Shown here: positions 47,807 to 59,810 of the stretch, in pieces
Layout: each line of letters starts with the position of its first letter
How positions within the stretch are numbered: the first letter of the stretch is position 1
Source of the DNA: Limanda limanda
Taxonomy: Eukaryota; Chordata; Actinopteri; Pleuronectiformes; Pleuronectidae
Assembly (NCBI RefSeq): GCF_963576545.1
Contig: NC_083639.1
Coordinates: 14,790,618-14,854,617 of the forward strand
Length of the DNA: 64,000 bases
Direction: 5' to 3'
Notes under the pieces: model-generated
Told to the model about the DNA's origin: nothing
Database searches by the model: none
What the model saw: only the letters and a program-made list of their open reading frames with translations
Program-made: the position numbers and the translations under genes

Positions 47807-47836
47807 AGAGAGAGAAAGAGAGAGAGAGAGAGAGAG
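47807..47836. repeat. (AG)n microsatellite
   Basis: AG units with one AAAG interruption. Confidence 0.95.
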
Positions 47837-48009
47837 CATGGAAAGGAGTGTTGACCATGCAGCCTAATCACCCACTGCTACAGCGAGTTCAAAAACCCTC
47901 TCAGCAGACACCTCCTTTGGGCTGCCTCCACCAGCGCCAGCTCTCCTCTGAGTGCACACTTTAATTAATAATCAAGCTAATTGGATTGAGGTCCCCCACT
48001 GTGCAGCCG

Positions 48010-48050
48010 ATGTGTGTGTGTGTGTGTGTCTGTGTGTGTGTGTGTGTGTG
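48010..48050. repeat. (TG)n microsatellite
   Basis: TG units with one TCTG interruption. A short homeodomain-type cluster (taattaataatcaagctaat) lies just before it at 47963-47982. Confidence 0.95.
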
Positions 48051-48549
48051 AATACAGTATCTACAACATGAACACATTTGGATGCATTAGACAGTGTGCG
48101 TAAGCGTGTTTCTGTGATTGTGTGTGTGCCAGAGAGGGAATAGCAGCTATATCGTTTAGGTTCTGCTCTCCTTGTGCAAGTTAAAGATGATAGTAAAACT
48201 TGATGGCGCTCAAAAGGCAGCTCCCATTTTATAGAAATGTCTTCCTCATAGGTTATAAAGCATGCACCTTTCACTACCCTCCATTCCAAAGGTACAAAAA
48301 AGTGATAAAATAGCACATCTATTGCATTTATTGCATAAACACCCAAGGGAAAAAAGGGTTAGGGTGCTTTGCCGGTGAAGTTGGTTTGTTTTTTCTAGGA
48401 CTGATATTCCATCTCTTTGACCAGACTGTAAATAGATTTAAGAAACTCTCTGAACCAATTCTTGAACCAAATTATCAGTCGTACATATTTAATGTGAAAT
48501 TGAATGGTATTTTTGTTTCAGTAGCTGTTTTGTTGGAATGTATTTTTTA

Positions 48550-48880
48550 TTATCTCCACCAAGGAGGTTTTGTTTTTCAGCCCTTACCATTCGTGTGGTG
48601 GCTGGTTTGTTTTGTATCTGTTTGTTTGTAAGCAAGATTACACAAAAACAGATTACCACAAAACCTGGTGGAAGGACCTATAGGTCAGGAAAGAATCTGA
48701 TAAATGGAGGTGCATATCGCAATCAGTGTACATCAATTTTTTTAAACATTTTGAGATAGGGTGTAGAAATTTTCACTGATTTCCCAAGAAATAACTCATG
48801 GATCTTGATGAAAAGAAACACAGACGTATTTAGGGGACTGATTTCTAAAAGTGTGTGCAATTTGCCTCAGCTTGATTCAA
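48550..48880 (+). repeat. Family A dispersed repeat, copy 5 (3'-truncated)
   Basis: It starts 'ttatctccaccaaggaggtt', then 'gtaagcaagattacacaaaa', 'cctggtggaaggacc', 'aactcatggatcttgatgaa', 'gtatttaggggactgattt' and 'gtgtgtgcaatttg', and then leaves the family. The 3' 'actgttgggcc' block is absent. It supplies the 5' half missing from copy 4. Confidence 0.85.
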
Positions 48881-49049
48881 TTTATTCAGAGCCATTCTGG
48901 TATTATTTATTTATTTATCTTGTTTCAAAATGCCCTGTGACCGCTTGGGTCATTTCTTTCCTCTCTGCCCGTGTTTGTGTTGTTTCTCTATGTTTTTCTA
49001 AAAAGAGAGCACTACTGAGGATTTCACATTTCATGAATTTCACCTCTTT

Positions 49050-49215
49050 TTAAATCCTGTTCTATTGCCTCTCCTCTTCTTCTCTCTCCCTCGCTCTTGC
49101 CTGTTCGCCCACCAGGTCATCCCATCCACTACCCCCCTCTTCTCCACGTTTCACCTCATCACCCTTACCACCCACCCCACCTCTCTTTCTCCCTCTCTCT
49201 CCCTCTCTCATTCTC
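49050..49215. repeat. Pyrimidine-rich tract
   Basis: About 165 bp of C/T-biased DNA ending in CTCC/CTCT units. Pro/Ser-rich frames across it are low complexity. Confidence 0.8.
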
Positions 49216-51279
49216 CGCGTGGACGTTTGGCAGGGAAGGCGGTGGGCGCTGCAGGCCAGTTCTCTATATTAGATGTCAGGCCTCAGACAGAGACTCCGGC
49301 CTGTGGGTAAACACTTTGACAGCTTCTACAGAGGATATTTTGTCTGTGAAATGGAGTCTGCATTACTCCAGGTGAAAAGAGACAAGAGAAGAGACAGAGA
49401 GGCACAGGAGCAGGGGGTCTCACTCTTTCACAATAGCTCCATTTCTCCCATGTATGGGAGTGCATTTGTTTGAGGGCCAGTTGAGGACAAATGGTAAAAA
49501 TACAAGGTGGTGATTTCTTTTCCATTTAACTATATCATGTTTTGTTCCGACAGCATAGTTTTTCCACCAATTAGACTACAGCAAGTTTAATGTTGCACTT
49601 ATGGATAATTGGTAGATACACAAATGCTAAATAATTTATTCTATTTAGGAATTCAGCTATTCAAATTACTTAATGTAGATTTAAGAAACAATAACTGAGA
49701 ATCTGTGTGAACATTTTAGGATATAATTACATTCTTCAACAACCAAACACTGTCGGTATATAATATTTTATATGTACACACAATAGCATGAAATAAGAGC
49801 AGCAAACATCCCAACCCCATAGATTTGTGAATATAGGGACTTTATGCTTCACTGTTTATGATGGTTTATGATGGTATTAAAAATCATGAGCACAGGACGC
49901 GTTGGTGTGTGTATGTGTATATGTGTGCAACGCAGGGGGGAGGGCATACAGAAAGATTTCCTGGATGCATGAGCTTCAGTATGGCAAATTAAATTTGAAT
50001 GCAAATGCAGCGGTATTTCTTGACAGTCGGTGATAAAAACCCTATTATGTTTAATGATATGCTTTGTGAATGTGCATGAGTGGAGAGTGGTCTGCAACTC
50101 AGGGGGCCATCTTCAAAAGTCAGCCCACTCTCTCTGTGGTAGCTTTGAACAGAGGATGTGCACATATAGTACGTGTGTATGCACACTTCTGTATGTGCAT
50201 GTTTTCGGGTCGATGAAGTTAGTAACGCAGCAGGTTTTTCTCATAACAGAGCCTCACCAGAAGGCTAAAGATTTCCTCCAAAAAACTGTTATATTTAGCC
50301 AAACTCAGCCAGGCCTCTGAAGAATTACACAAAGGACTTCACTTTCTGAATAGCTCAGCTAAAGCTGTGTCCTTCCTACACTTTCATGGTTTTTTTGTTT
50401 TTTTTTCCTTCCATGGTGCTCTCTGAGTTTTGCCGGAGAATGATGATTCACATATTTCATGCTTTCAACAACGTGGCTTGTAACATTTCCTTGAATTCAT
50501 TTATAGAGTAAGACATCTTATTTGTCATACCTAGAGGCGTGCGAGGAGATGAACAGTGAATATGTTATTTAGCACTACTTATAATGTAGCTTTCCCACTG
50601 GAATACTGAAAAGGGTTGGGTGTGTATTTTCTCTCTACCTACATTTGTAGTAAAATGTATTTGCGGGTGTGTGTGCCCATGTGTGCACCTAAAATATGAG
50701 CTGGTTGTCTTAATGAGGGAGCGAGTGTTTAGTGACCTGTCCATTCACAGACTATTGATTTGGTTTGATGTCTCTGTAAACAGCTAAGCACTTTGTGGAG
50801 ATGCATAGCAGGCAGGATCATAAAAACAGACGCATCAGTCATCGCACAAACATACCCTCTTATGTCACATGGCTGAACACAGCCACCGAATCCATTCCTT
50901 AAAAACAGTCCAGTGATTTCCAAAGTCCAGCCAGAACTGTAGTTAAAAAGTCTAAGTCTCCAAAAGATTCATGTTCTGTCGGGGTTTAAAAACTCCTTGA
51001 AGCTGCCAAGGTTTGGTCATTAAGGTTTTTGTTGTAAGTTGTTCCAGGCGGCAGGAGCAGTACAACTGAAAATATATATATACATCCACTTCGGTTTGAG
51101 CCTTACTGACGGAGCACAAGCCTCTTAAAGCCTGAAACAAAGGGCAGGAATTTGCTGTCTAAAGTAATGGTGTAGGCCTTTTATGTGAAATATCTGTAAG
51201 GACTGCTGGGCTTCATTAAGATCTGCTAAATAAAAAGACAAAGAACTTCAAAGTAGAAGTGACTGAAAACAGCATATGT
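49216..51279. other. Gene-free DNA
   Basis: No recognised gene or RNA. It contains a short tandem 'tttatgatggtttatgatgg' at 49855-49874 and TG patches at 49900-49930 and 50665-50690. Confidence 0.5.
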
Positions 51280-52015
51280 TTATGCTAGAGTCTGAATTGT
51301 GCATCGTGGTTCTGTGAGGCTATGCAATGTGAGATTGCTTTGAGCTTTACACTAGCATGGCACATGCTTACAATGCTAACTTACTGATGCTTTAAAGATC
51401 ACCAATCCCTCCACGTTTCCCTAGAGTGTTAGTATGCTAACGTGTTTGTTAAGGCTAATGGGAATGCAATAAGCTTGACAGGTATTTCAGAAGAAAGTCT
51501 TATAAGAATATTGGAGGCTTTACCAAATGTCCTGACAGTTCATCCTATAGTTGGTGGGACCTTTTATTCAAAAAGGTAAAAAGACCAAGGGGATTATCTG
51601 TGTCAGTCAGTAGTCTTCATCCTATGGGGACCATGAATGCCTGTGCAAAATTTTGCTGAAAAATTTGTCAGGATAAAAGAAAACCAAGTGGTGGCACGAC
51701 AGAAAAAGTTACACGATACCAGAGACATTACCATTCATTCCATTGGTACCACGAGTGCTTGTACACAATGTAATGAGAATGATTTCAACAGTCTGTTGAG
51801 ATATTTATCAAGATAAGTGACAATTTTGACCTACTGTTTGCACTACAAGAAACATCAAAGGATCACCAGAGTTGTTTTTATTTATCCCCTTGGCACCATG
51901 AATGCTAGTACCAAATGTAATTTGAGTCGGTTCAACAGCTTGTTGAGATATTTCAGTCTGAACCAAAGAGGTGGATTGACCGAACCCTCCAACCCAACGA
52001 TGCCATCCACAGATT
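51280..52015 (+). repeat. Family E dispersed repeat, multi-unit copy
   Basis: Internally repetitive: the block 'catcctatggggaccatgaa' type recurs near 51550, 51617, 51735 and 51885, each followed at similar distance by 'gttgttgagatattt'-type words (51797, 51931). The start carries 'gttagtatgctaacgtgttt' words. I recognise the whole as a composite teleost repeat. It explains the otherwise odd periodicity of this region; no coding capacity. Confidence 0.7.
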
Positions 52016-52119
52016 GAGAAGGAATTTTTGCTTCTTTAGATATTTTCCCTTCATGTTTGGGTTTTTAGCTCCCTACATAGTGTGAGGCTGAGTCTCAACA
52101 CATGTCGCCCTCACATGTG

Positions 52120-52290
52120 TCTAGCATTACTGTTGACATAGCTGACACATCTGCTCATTCCCCGTCAGCAGTGGCCATAGCAACCATAAGCCCTCTGAAG
52201 GAAAGATGGACGGGAGACTGGGGGAAGAGCGAACAGCCATAACAACAGTCCTTGTGTCAGTGTCTCTCAGCCAATTGTTTACACATGTTC
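52120..52290. promoter_or_regulatory. Candidate element with full RFX X-box
   Basis: 'gtggccatagcaac' at 52171-52184 fits the RFX X-box consensus GTNRCC-N(0-3)-RGYAAC at every fixed base with a two-base spacer. Flanking DNA is unique and high-complexity (ctgacacatctgctc, gccataacaaca). A half-site of the same type occurs at 56928-56937. RFX factors act on cilia and MHC-class promoters; no promoter is visible here. Confidence 0.3.
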
Positions 52291-54559
52291 TGTCTTATGA
52301 GTACCCAACAGTTATGCAAGGTAATGTTCAGGTGTTTGTATCATCACACATGTAGTCACGGGTGCTCGACTCTCAGCACATAGAGAAAAAAAATATCTGA
52401 TACAAACCCAACACCTGAGCTGGGAAATGTCTAAGAAAACATACATTGGAGCCACACTGTCAGACAAATATGGTCTTATTAACTAAGAATGACAACAGCT
52501 GGGCAGTCGCGTCCAAATGTTTCAGGACAGAACACAGAGAACAACATGCATGGATTGACAAATGGTTCGGACAACTGATGGTCAGTACCATGCCTCTTTT
52601 CTTTCACTGGTATAACATGAATTTGAAAAAGACACTACACTACATAACTTATTTTAATACACATGCAGGGACAAAGATGGACGTGAAGTTATAACAATTT
52701 CTGATCATTTCTCCAGATCCAAAATTTAAGATAATAAAGACAAATCATGGATGTGTCATGCTTGTTGTCCTTGCTTTGGCGTGCAATACCTTTGTGGAGA
52801 ACATTATTGTATTCATCAGTGTTTATGACTCACTCACCACTCAGCGAGATAAGGTGGGATAATCGGGACTCATCCATGTCAGGCTAGTTGTACTAACTGT
52901 AGGGTTGTGGATTGATTGCCTGTTCCATCATCATTATTTTGAAAGGAAGAGCAAGACGATTTTTACTTTCTCTCCATTTTATTGGATAGATAGACGCAGC
53001 TTTCAGCCAACTAATGATGTTACTACATCATTCAGTCATGAGTCAATCAGTGATTGTCACTCAGGGATAGACTGAGTTTGTTACTTAGCACAGGCTATGA
53101 GGGTGGTATGTTTAACTTGATGAAGATTAAGTTTGGTTGATCTGGACCTGTAGTAGGTGCCAGGTTTTATTATACCTTGCCTATTCAGCATTGTGTAGAA
53201 TTACACTGGTTAACTGGTTAAACCTAAGCTCTCTTGTTCTCGATGCATCAAGCATCAATTAAGTAAAGACATCTGACGATCACCTGAAAACTTCCATCAG
53301 CTCAAACATTTCCCATCGGAACAGAACATTGCCCCCAGCTTGGTTAAATTGTAACTCAGAGCAACCGAGTGGATGGAAACTGATGGAAATAATGCTGTCA
53401 AAACAATATGGCTAAGTTTGCATTAAGAGGAAACAGCAAACACAGTACATTACTCAGTCAGCTATATTAGAAATAAAGGTCTGCGTTTATTCAAAAGATA
53501 AGCAGCATAGATAATAGATGGATGGATCTTTAAAAATGAATTTTCTGTCATTTGAGCTAAGTAGAAACAATTATAAGGGAATGGGATGCAATTTTCAAAT
53601 TTGCTTTGTATTGTCTTATTTTTTTTTATTGTGTTTTTGAAAGCTATACTTTATTTATTCATTTTGAGGGTCAGTGGTCCTTGCCATAGTTTGGATGAAC
53701 TGGACAGTGCATTGAGTCTTGGCTGACAAAATGTATGAGAATGCTTCATTGAGGTGTGTGTTGTTCTGCTTGCACAGTAGCAGCTTAACCCGTGGTGGGG
53801 CCCAGGGGTTGGCTCCAGCCAGGTGGAATGAGAACAAACAAGCTGTCTGAAGTAATCACGTCTCCAAGACTCTGGACATGTGAAGGCACCAACATATCTG
53901 TCCATCAACGCTCCAGAGCCACTGGCCAGTGTCTGGGGCCCCCCAGGGCCACATCACAGACTGACAGAAAGGTTTGTACTGATGACGGCTGTTGTCTTTA
54001 TGTTCCACAAGAGAGGAAATTAGGATTTTTTATTTCTTTATCTTGCCTGAATCAACTATGGACTATCTTGTAAAATAACTGTCTTCAGAGTTACGTACAT
54101 AGAAAAGGAAATAAACAATGTAGATAGAGTAGCTGGACTTTAGATCATTTCATCTTATAAAACTCATATTTAAAACTGTCAATGATCAGAGTTTCTGGAC
54201 AACAAGGTGTTCAAGTGGAAGTCCTCCACTTAAACACACTAAATTGTGAAAAAATGCAATAATTCATGAATTATTCCGGTAAATACTTCTCCCTGGCCTT
54301 GTTTAAGCTACTTATCACTATTTTATGTTATTAATGCATACTTTTACGTCCAAACAAGCAAAACGGGAGGGAGGGAGGACTGCAGGGAGAATTTAACATG
54401 CTTCTCAGCTAAATCCGCCTGGGAGTGTCCCTCTCTCAAAACCTGTTTACCAGTGAAAAACAGTGGACTTTCTAGTTTTAATCCTCTCCTTTTGAATGAC
54501 AGGATTATTTTTTTGTAGCAAGAAAACATTTGAGATAAGTATCACTATCTCTTCTTCCA
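52291..54559. other. Gene-free unique DNA
   Basis: No recognised element. The 93-codon frame at 53792-54073 is featureless. Confidence 0.5.
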
Positions 54560-54960
54560 TCACTCCAACTGCAGGTTATTGAATATCCCAGTGGAGGGGA
54601 AAAACTAATTATGAAACGTGTCTGGCTAAGAGAGTTATCTGCGAGATAGCCTGCAGTGCAGCCATGTTTTAGCCCTTTGTTTTTTTGTTGTGCAAACTAA
54701 TTAGTTTTTTCCCTCTTTTTTTGACAGAGAAATGTTCAGCTGCTCCCCAAACTAGTAATGACCTTCCATTGGAATTATGACACCGGCAGATGTAAAGCTT
54801 TTGATTAAGCCCATTTACATGGAGCCCGCACTGGTTTAGATGTTCGGCTCTGATGCTCAGGATTTCAAGTCCTATTCTGATTTGCCGCAGGTGCAGTGCT
54901 TTTCCAAATTGCTTTCTTTATGAACATTAAATCTCTCCCTGAACTTTGATGAAACCTTGA
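54560..54960. promoter_or_regulatory. Strong candidate conserved element with homeodomain palindrome
   Basis: Unique DNA with a 14-bp perfect palindrome 'aaactaattagttt' (54694-54707), TAATTA at 54606-54611, 'agccctttgtttttttgttg' (SOX/TCF-like) and 'cttttgattaagccca'. A strong splice-acceptor-like 'ccctctttttttgacag' ends at 54727, but the following frame closes after about 26 codons. A conserved non-coding element is the better reading. Confidence 0.35.
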
Positions 54961-57227
54961 GATGATTTATTTACTTCAGTTTACATTTTTCAGAGCCCTT
55001 TCTTGCAAACTTTGTTAAGAAGCTATCACTAGCAAGTTTCTTTGCCAGTTATTAAAGCAAACTACTTCAAACATAAGCCCTCTATTTAAAACTGAAATTG
55101 AGTTGGCGGGAGTTGTGTCTTAGTTCAGTATTTTGGTCCTAAACTTTGGGATAAAACAATACAATTAGCCGCTCCAGTGGATGACTGAACAAATCCCTGA
55201 AATGTGTTCTATGTTATTAATACAAGGCCAAAAGTCATGTTGACCATTTTCACACCCACCACAGATTACTTATTGCATGCTTAGGTAACTTAAACTACAC
55301 TATACTAATTAAGGATGTGCGCTCCCTTCCCAGGAAGTTGGATTTGCGCATAAATATCTGCCTTCGCTAGTTGAACACATGCAGGCAAAAATAATTAAAG
55401 ACCATTATCACTATTTCAATGAGAAACAAAGGGAGGAGGAGAGTTCATTTGGTGTGTTATCTTTCTCATGTTTCGGGGGAAAAAAAAAAAAAAAGAGGAG
55501 ATTGATACTGATGCTCCTCCTGCAATGTACGATGTAGTGAGCAAATACAAAAGCAAAGATATAAAGTTCCGACCACTGAACGTTCTTTAAGTAATTTTTT
55601 GCTCAGATATGTTTGAAATACCAACTAAAGGAATACTACGACATTTAATACACTAATTTACTCATTTCCTTGTTGACCTAAGATGCGCTTTACCATCACA
55701 AACGTATTATGATATGCTGTCAATGTCAGTTGACATATAGTATGTTGTTTGTGTTCAGGTTGTAGTGTGTTGATTGGCTTTGTCCACAACCTGAAGCTCT
55801 GAGCTGGAAGGGAATTGGAGATATAAAGCTTGATGTGAGACTTATTTTAAAGTGTTTGAATTCAAGATGCTCGAAAAGAAAAGTCTTTATAATAATTCTT
55901 CCCCTGAAGAGATTCCATAATAACTCCTCCCTATTTTAAATGTAATGCCTTATTGAAAGACAATGAAACAATCCTCGCCCGCTTTGAAAACTTAGCAGGC
56001 TGTTTTTGCTCTCCTTTTGCCTTATCTGCTCAAGGTTAGATATATATATATATATTTTTTGTATCCATTTTTTTAATTAAAAATATATATATTGTTAATA
56101 ATAAATTGTGATTTCTCTGAGGCATCATACCAGCCTGTATTAAGAGAACATTTCTCTGGTTTTCAAGAGTACATTAGCCCCCCACATCATTTGTGCTGGA
56201 TTACTAAACATGCTGGTTTCTCACAGTAAAAACCCAGTTGTCACCTACTCCACAAAGAAAATATGGATTTAGTTTACTAAACATTTTGGCCAACATAAAT
56301 CAACAATAACGACCTATTTGAACTTTATTGCCTAGACTCTACATTTCACATTTATTCCAAAAAAGAAATGTCTTGTGTCAGGGACCTTTAAGGTTTTCTT
56401 TCCTTCACTGAACTATCAGTGAAATCTGTCCTTCCCAATAGCCATCTTTTTAATTTCTTCCAGATCAACCACTCGGTATAAAAACAAATATAGCACCTCT
56501 CCAGTTGCCTCCTGTCTCCAAAATCATCTTGAATCTGGATCACACTCAAAGAAACCTCACTATAGGCATCTATAATTTAATATAAGCTCTTAATCCTGTC
56601 TCTGTGATTCTTAAAGGAACATGGGTGGATGACTAGGGAACGCGACTGTCTGATGACAAATAGACACACGGTTTAAAACTGGTTCATTGCTCCTCTGCTT
56701 GTGCAACATCCTCCTCTAAGCTCTAAAGCAGTCAAAATATTCCCACATATACATGACGCCTGCCACAGATGTAAACTATCACCTGCCAATCCACATGCTG
56801 TCGGCGTGCCTCAGGTAAACGGACCACTGGATTGGAATATTTTAAACCTTACACAGTATATTTCACATTCCCTTATTTCCCAAGCCTCAGACAGCTACAT
56901 TTGGAATTGCAGCGCAGGAAAACCTTTCCATAGCAACACTGAGGCAATGCATTCATGACGCTGTTAGCCAGGCACCTTATTCTTCTCAAACAGAAAAACG
57001 CTTCTCCTCCCAGCTATAGCAGATGGATCACAGAGGTCCTGCACTGCATTAAACTTGACAAGATTAGGTTCTCTTTAAAAGGCTCTCTAAAAACTTTTAG
57101 TGAGACCCGAGGCCTGTTTTCACACTACATATAGACACCCTGTATATGTAGCCTGACTATATGATGAGCAATAGTTTAGCCTTTCCAAACCCTCCCACTT
57201 CTACTGAGTTAAAAATGTTGTTTGTTT
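54961..57227. other. Gene-free AT-rich DNA with simple runs
   Basis: Poly-A of 15 at 55480-55494 and (AT)n at 56040-56055 with a second AT patch near 56085. The rest is unique non-coding DNA. An RFX half-site-like 'ccatagcaac' lies at 56928-56937. Confidence 0.55.
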
Positions 57228-57615
57228 ATTTATTATCTGCACCAAGTTGGTCATGTTTCCTTCTGATTTGTTTGTATGTTTGGTTGTTTGTCAGCAAAAT
57301 TACACAGAGATTACACAGAGATTACTGGATGGATTACTATGAAACCATGGATGACATCAAGGAAGAAGACTTGGAATTTTACTGACGATCTGGATCAAGG
57401 GGCGGATACATGAATGAATGAACACGTAATTTTTTTTTTCAGTTAAGATGATTTTGACAAGAATTTGTGTATTTTTATGCAAAATGACACGTGACATTAA
57501 TGAGTGTGTGCAATTTAATGTAAATCCAAATCAAGTCATTTTCAATGTGGTTCCATCAGAGGACTGTTGGGCGTTGGTGGAGGTATTCGGTCTAATAAGT
57601 GCCATTCTAGCTATT
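57228..57615 (+). repeat. Family A dispersed repeat, copy 6
   Basis: Full length in block order: 'tatctgcaccaagttgg', 'ttgtttgtcagcaaaattac', 'gatctggatcaaggggcgga', 'gagtgtgtgcaattt', 'ggactgttgggcgttggtgg' and 'ataagtgccattctag'. It carries an internal 14-bp tandem duplication (attacacagagattacacag). The 74-codon frames are incidental. Confidence 0.85.
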
Positions 57616-59278
57616 ATCTTTTTCTCGAATGTATTTATATTTATGCAGTTATATTGTCATTGTTTTGTTTAGTTATCTATTTAATTCATCAAAATAAATA
57701 TATTTGTATAGTTTTAGATGTAGATATATGTCAGTGCTATGTATATGCAAGTACGTCTTTTGTCTCCATGCTTTTTTAATTATTATTTGAATGGGTTTAA
57801 AGTCTAGTGGGTTGGAGGGTGGGGGGGTTTTAACCTGGATTTGAGAAAAACATGTACAAACTATCTATGCATGACAATATATTTGTTTTGGCAGAGTAAA
57901 AAAAAAGTGCTAAAACCAAAGAAGAAGTCTCACCAGATACCCAGCTGCTGATCTATCTGTGGCTGACATTAAAACTTTCTGCACAGAGGCTTTTTGCTGC
58001 AGCTCCTGTCACAAGTTCATCATTACGCTGATTCCTCAACACTTGGCAAGGAAACAAAGCAGCTTCCTGCTGGTGTGGATCAATCCTCTGACGCCAGGAG
58101 AAACACTGAGAGTACATCCACAGCACTAACACAACCCACGGAGAGAATCCAAGAGGGTGAAGCTATTCCGAGTGGTAGACTGTAGCACTAATGAAGTTCT
58201 GTGAATCAGCGTGGCTGAGCTTTCATGACTAATCGATCGGACAGAATACTGGTTTCCAGAACCAAAGGGATCCCGTAGAGCAGACTAACCGCAGATCTTT
58301 TATTAGGATAGGAACAGATAATCCATCCATCTTACAACACAATCATTGGCAGACAGACAGCTTCTGTTAGCCTCTGTTTGACGAGCTTCTGTGGGTTCGT
58401 CTGCAGAGGATTTCTTTGTTCAGTCTTTGTGAAAATTTGATTCCTGGGGGTTTCTCACTGTATTCCAAGGTAAATTGAAATCTGCTACCTCACTGCACAC
58501 TAGAAAAATTGAGAGCCTTAATATTGTAACAACATTATCTTGCTAGGGTTCAAATGCAGCTTGACTTTTGAGATCACATTACTTAACGACTGTTATGTTC
58601 CTCTGAATTACACCCTGGTTTTTTTTTACATCTCTCACTATGCAATCATGGTATTTTACCATGATTTTATTTAATAATTCAGTTGTAAATGGAATTTTGG
58701 TCATTAGAATCCCAGAATGTGAACCGAATGAAGAGGGTATTGGATATTACAACTGAGAAAAAAAGGTTATGCAATCCTTAGAGCTTAGAATTTGTAAGAG
58801 ATAACAAAAGGCCAAGTTCATCTGTTGTTTTTGGCTCCTTTAACTAGAAGCTTAATCATGGCTTGAATTACAGTATGAGCTTAGGGGAACTGAGATGTCC
58901 TGCAACTCCTGCAATGACTGAGATGTCATGAACTCCCCTCAAAATCTACTTCTAGATGTTTGGGGGAGTTGTGAAACATCATGCTATTCTTAAAGGTTAC
59001 AGAATTTCATTTCTCGTTCCATCTTGCTGTTCGTGGGTCCAAGATCGAAGGAAGAAAAGTGACGTCAAGGAGACAGAAGATTTTACCCTGCAATTGACCG
59101 CCATGCTGCACACTTCCATGTATGATTGCATATTTATTATTGCCAACAGAAAAAGTCAGCCACTGTGTACTTTAAACACTGGGCTTCAGTAGTTATACAG
59201 ACTTATATGGGTATGTTAGTGTCACATGAGACCACATGATCAGTAGAACCAATGAAGCTGCTTTAATGGATGAAAAAG
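57616..59278. other. Gene-free DNA
   Basis: A 10-bp perfect hairpin with a 3-nt loop at 58644-58666 (aatcatggta arms). No gene, RNA or named repeat. Confidence 0.5.
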
Positions 59279-59456
59279 CAGGTAGAGCGGGATGTTCACT
59301 AACCACAAGTTTGGTGGTTCCATCCCTAAGACACTGAAAAGACAAGACGCGTTGTATGAATGTGTGTGTGGTTGGCTGAATACAACTTTTAATGGAGAGT
59401 GCATTGAGTTGTCAAAAAGAGTAGAGCAACTCTTTTAACGCAGTCCATTTACCATT
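59279..59456 (+). mobile_element. SINE family C, internally deleted copy
   Basis: It keeps part of the tRNA-like head (gcaggtagagcggg, then box B-like 'ggtggttccatccct'), a 'tgtatgaatgtgtgtgtggt' body and the terminal 'gcagtccatttaccatt'. It links the head-only copy (24464) and the tail-only copy (22023) as one family. The A box is damaged. Confidence 0.7.
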
Positions 59457-59810
59457 ACAAAACAGTGACTGATTTCACATACTACTTCACACCTTCCCTG
59501 CACACCATCCTTTCTGCTTTGTGTCTTTATGCGTTGCACTACACCGGAGATACATTGTGCAGGAGTTAGTTCCGTTTGCACTTTGGGATGAAGCTTGTCA
59601 GTTGCTATCACATTTGGCTGAAGAGGTACTGCTATTAGTGCCCTGTTCTCCGCTGGGTCAGTGCCTCTACAGTGGTTTCCCCCCCCTGCACTTACAAAGA
59701 TTGCTGCGTTTCTCTGGTCTGTTGTGGGAGAATATGAAGACCCGGACCCTCTCAGAGGACAAGACCCTGCATGAGATGGAGGTGACAAAACGTAATTAAA
59801 CATGTGCTGT
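59457..59810. other. GC-richer segment open on both strands
   Basis: It begins directly after a SINE 3' end. Frames of 92 codons (+, 59521-59799) and 126 codons (-, 59435-59815) overlap. Neither shows a domain; the plus frame is Leu-rich (QLLSHLAEEVLLLVP). It could be an old retrocopy fragment or a decayed transposon, but I cannot name a parent. Confidence 0.3.

Noticed and set aside
54727..54889. Exon after a strong acceptor at 54727
   Set aside because: The first frame closes after about 26 codons and the downstream donor is poor; the block is better explained as a conserved non-coding element.
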